NCBI GenBank assembly: GCA_964502465.1
Contig: CAZCWX010000313.1
Location: 1 to 6,818, forward strand
Direction of reading: 5' to 3'
DNA length: 6,818 nucleotides
Origin: CAZCWX01 sp964502465
GTDB lineage: Bacteria > Desulfobacterota > Binatia > Bin18
The notes beneath the pieces were generated by a model. That model ran no database searches. It was given only the letters and a program-made list of their open reading frames with translations, and was not told the DNA's origin. Shown here piece after piece: positions 6,401 through 6,818 of this stretch. A program made the translations under genes and the position numbers. The stretch's first letter is position 1, and each line of letters opens with the position of its first letter.

Positions 6401-6818
6401 GGAAGACTGATCCAGCGTGCCACCACAGGCGACAGCGCCCAGAGTAGTACGAACGGCGCTGCAAGCGGCCAGGCTTCTGGCCGCGCAAGCATCACCAGGA
6501 CGCCCGCAGCGCCGGCCAGCACTACGGCTCCACACATACGGTGATACACGCTGCCAAGGGACAGATCGGACCCCGACTTCGCCTGGGCGGCAGTCATCCA
6601 CTCCAGTAGATTGCGGCGTGTCACATACACGCGCCACAGCGTCCGGACGATCGCGTCGGTCATCAGCCAGGCCTGGTGGGCAAGCAATGTCACCGTGAGC
6701 CCCACATACGATGCGGCAAGGACGATATCCGTGCCGACCGCCCGCGCATGACTGCGTTTCGAGACACCGCGGCGATGCGGGATGAGCCCGGTCAAAACCG
6801 GTAGTAGGGCCGGGAGGG
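493..6818 (-). CDS. ndvB: Cyclic beta-1,2-glucan synthase, C-terminal ~2,100 residues (5' end cut by window edge)
   Basis: This is the NdvB/ChvB/Cgs family inner-membrane enzyme that builds cyclic beta-1,2-glucan, a periplasmic or secreted glucan tied to osmotic adaptation and host interaction. Residue numbers here count from the TTG at 6795. That TTG is very likely an internal Leu, because the frame stays open to the edge and reads LPALLPV before it, as family members do at this point. Known members are about 2,800 residues, so roughly 700-800, including the GT84 polymerase domain, are missing. Visible parts are membrane helices (22-127), a GH189-type cyclisation domain (about 145-735) and a GH94-type half (about 785 to the end). 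Family signatures include LLEWMTAAQAK (63-73), FYNWYNTRDLRPLDPKYVSS (235-254), GTGDWNDGMNRVG and ENGGQYTH. The stop is TAG at 495-493 and the C-terminus is complete. The oddity is a 24-residue insertion near 1887-1922. Intact frame and motifs argue for function. Confidence 0.95.
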   Translation of the reverse strand, partial: LPALLPVLTGLIPHRRGVSKRSHARAVGTDIVLAASYVGLTVTLLAHQAWLMTDAIVRTLWRVYVTRRNLLEWMTAAQAKSGSDLSLGSVYHRMCGAVVLAGAAGVLVMLARPEAWPLAAPFVLLWALSPVVARWISLPPHPAGAKPLSASDARIFRLTARRTWGFFETFVGPENHALPPDNFQEEPTPVVAHRTSPTNLGLYLLSTVAAHDFGWIGALAAIERLEATLGTMNGLERFRGHFYNWYNTRDLRPLDPKYVSSVDSGNLAGHLVALGQACQTILDRPLLGSQVLSGIEDAVLLVRESARAIADDRRTQTVTRKHLDEALDSLTTLLSPVPVTPGDWAVRLTELEARALTVVDIARTLTAERGDSTDAEVLTWAEAVRVGIESHARDLDMMLPWARLILGDALAHRATTPEQALGWTAIAHVFASLPTPTDTPDRCEAAIHELTTLRTRLGTEGAAQSDALTRIEALVESLACSAAAAGALVRRLTILVQLTKTMFDAMEFGFLFDPTRKLFSLGYRVLDNSLDPSCYDLLASEARLTSFIAIAKGDVLSAHWFHLGRALTPIDWGSVLVSWSGSMFEYLMPALVMHSPAGSLLDQTYHLIVRRQRKYGAERGVPWGISESAYNARDLELTYQYTNFGVPGLGLKRGLSEDVVIAPYATALAAMIDPGAAAQNFTRLSEAGASGRYGFYEALDYTSTRVPEDKRVAVVRAYMAHHQGMSLVAIANVLHQGVMRARFHAEPCVQATELLLQERTPRNVLVARPRVEEVRAVANVRDLVPPVLRRFTSPHDSTPNTHLLSNGRYVIMVTVAGSGYSRWRDLAVTRWREDRTRDAWGTYIFLRDEHSGAVWSATYQPSGVEPDTYEAVFSEDHVEIRRRDGAIATTLEVVVSPEHDAEVRRVSITNLGTQTREIELTSYAEIVLAPAAADAAHPAFSNLFVQTEFAPELGALLATRRPRSHGEPQVWAAHVVVVEGETVGGVQYETDRARFLGRGRGIRTPVSVIDGLSLSNTVGAVLDPIVSLRRRVRLAPGATARVTFSTLVAPSRDEALALADEYHDPATFERAVTLAWTQAQVQLHHLGIDLDEASLFQDLASQILYSDSTLRPSSAVLTRNARGPSALWGYGISGDVPIVLVRIDEFENQEIIRQLLRAHEYWRLKQLAVDLVILNEQATSYAHNLQASLEAQVRTSQSRARHDGHEPLGSVFILRADLVSTEDRILLQTAARAVLLSRHGTLIEQIARLQRSQIAVAPLLRRLPATKPVDLPPLQPELEFFNGLGGFAADGREYVTILGEGQWTPAPWINVIANPSFGFQVSESGSGYTWSINSRENQLTPWSNDPVSDPPGETIYVRDEDSGELWGPTVLPIREEAWPYVARHSQGYSRFEHASHGISLDLLQFVPREDPIKISRLTIENHSGRPRRLSVTAYVEWVLGVSRSASAPFIVTEIDPETGTLLARNAWNSEFGERVAFADLGGRQTAWTGDRTEFFGRHGTPDHPAALERGDRLSGKVGAGLDPCGALQTTVELPAGGSAEIVFFLGETATMEEARALIVRYRAADLDATLRTVVEHWEDVLGAVQVTTPDRAMNVLLNRWLLYQTLTCRVWARTAFYQAGGAYGFRDQLQDVMALTVAKREITREQLLRAAARQFVEGDVQHWWHPPSGRGVRTRISDDLLWLPYAVIHYLEVTGDVGLLDEIVPFLDGPILADGHDESYFEPRVSTQCGTLFEHCARALDRSLAVGSHGLPLIGTGDWNDGMNRVGHEGKGESVWLGWFLHTILWEFARLADARGECQRAEMWRLHVSALKASLEREAWDGAWYRRAYFDDGTPLGSATNTECRIDSIAQSWGVISGAAEPARGARAMAAVEHHLVRRHDGLILLFTPPFGGPDSPAVGPGYIKVPNAVEAYRRRKTDSPAVDPGYIKGYLPGVRENGGQYTHAAIWSILAFAALGEGDKAYELFTLVNPIHHGDTRVGIHRYKVEPYVVAADVYAEPPHVGRGGWTWYTGSAGWMYRAGLEWILGFRLRGTRLHLDPCIPRAWRSFAIAFRYHSSRYDIVVENPHGVARGVSSIELDGTLLTGDGVHIPLVDDNRTHQVRVVLGS
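1031..1064. repeat. 34-base direct repeat, copy A, inside the GH94 domain
   Basis: This copy runs from TTGATATAGCCGGGG to CTGGACTGTCAG on the plus strand. It matches the copy at 1103-1136 at 33 of 34 positions, the difference being T1046 versus C1118. On the coding strand it encodes DSPAVDPGYIK, the copy that leads into the canonical GYLPGVRENGG. The match ends sharply at both sides. Confidence 0.92.
1103..1136. repeat. 34-base direct repeat, copy B, inside the GH94 domain
   Basis: This is the second copy, offset by exactly 72 bases (24 codons), so both copies are read in the same frame. It encodes DSPAVGPGYIK; the single base difference changes Asp to Gly. The 38 bases between the copies (1065-1102) encode about 13 residues, VPNAVEAYRRRKT. 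They do not resemble the sequence on the outer side of either repeat, so this is not a plain tandem duplication of a 72-base unit. Confidence 0.92.
3051..3069. repeat. Perfect 19-base palindrome (9-base arms, 1-base centre)
   Basis: CAGCGATCT-G-AGATCGCTG is an exact inverted repeat inside the synthase gene, in the region between the two GH94-like halves that encodes RLQRSQIAVAP. The arms do not extend further. No T run follows, so it is not a standard terminator. It may be chance. Confidence 0.6.
3586..4443 (-). other. First GH94-like beta-sandwich module of the synthase
   Basis: Residues about 785-1070 contain P-N-T-H-L-L-S-N-G-R-Y, GSGYSRWRDLAVTRW and IFLRDEHSGAVWS, typical of the N-terminal beta-sandwich of GH94 phosphorylases. 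The module parallels the one near residue 1270: a G-x-G-Y-(S/T) motif is followed by a (F/Y)-(L/V)-R-D-E-x-S-G-x-(V/L)-W motif in both. This supports an internal duplication that is standard for the family. It is followed by a helical segment with ALWGYGISGDVPIVLVRID (near 1115-1133), another family signature. Confidence 0.75.
4591..6363 (-). other. Cyclisation (transglycosylase) domain of the synthase, GH189-type / PF10091-like
   Basis: Residues about 145-735 match the central domain that closes the linear beta-1,2-glucan into a ring by transglycosylation. Landmarks in order are HRTSPTNLGLYLL (186-198), YVSSVDSGNLAGHL (251-264), FLFDPTRKLFSLGY (near 500), SMFEYLMP with Glu578, WGISESAYNA with Glu620, YGFYEALDY with Glu690, and YMAHHQGMSL (about 701-710). 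The last block is a hallmark of the glycoamylase-like fold shared with GH144. The conserved Glu residues are candidate catalytic residues; which are nucleophile and acid/base cannot be decided from sequence alone. Residues about 270-490 are less conserved and helical, and align to no motif I recognise. Confidence 0.8.
6415..6732 (-). other. Transmembrane helices of the glucan synthase before the periplasmic-type domains
   Basis: Residues about 22-42 (D-I-V-L-A-A-S-Y-V-G-L-T-V-T-L-L-A-H), 88-104 (GAVVLAGAAGVLVML) and 109-127 (LAAPFVLLWALSPVVA) are hydrophobic and long enough to span a membrane. The first two are joined by a basic, amphipathic stretch with LWRVYVTRRNLLEW, which in this family links membrane helices. 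In Brucella Cgs several more helices lie further N-terminal, around the GT84 domain. Here those would be beyond the right edge. Confidence 0.75.

Noticed and set aside
6793..6795. TTG as the start codon of a 2,100-residue protein
   Set aside because: The frame stays open to the window edge, and the residues before the TTG (LPALLPV) fit the family sequence leading into TGL-x-P-x-RRG. The TTG is an internal Leu and the gene is cut by the edge.

Overview
The window is about 60% GC by eye and carries two genes, both on the minus strand and both cut by a window edge. Nearly all of it (493 to the right edge) is the C-terminal ~2,100 residues of a very large cyclic beta-1,2-glucan synthase of the NdvB/ChvB/Cgs type. 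The reading frame runs off the right edge without a stop, so the N-terminal part, expected to hold the GT84 glycosyltransferase domain, lies outside the window. The left edge holds the first 53 codons of a second gene, a B12-binding-domain radical SAM protein of the HpnP-like group.

From right to left (5' to 3' on the coding strand), the synthase shows three parts. First come the last transmembrane helices. Next is the central cyclisation (transglycosylase, GH189-type) domain. Last is a long GH94-type phosphorylase half with two beta-sandwich modules and an (alpha/alpha)6 catalytic barrel. The C-terminus is intact. The 332-base gap after the stop holds a short ORF that may be the decayed 3' end of an outer-membrane protein gene, then a weak possible promoter and a strong ribosome binding site for the radical SAM gene.

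The organism is probably a Gram-negative-type bacterium: cyclic glucans are periplasmic or secreted, and the short ORF ends like a beta-barrel. I cannot assign a phylum from this window. In the known system the synthase makes, closes and trims cyclic beta-1,2-glucan at the inner membrane. The exporter (NdvA/ChvA) is not visible here.

The most unusual feature is inside the GH94 catalytic domain: a 34-base direct repeat (one mismatch) at an exact 72-base offset. It adds 24 in-frame codons just before the ENGG-Q-Y-TH active-site motif. I found no convincing new multi-gene system.
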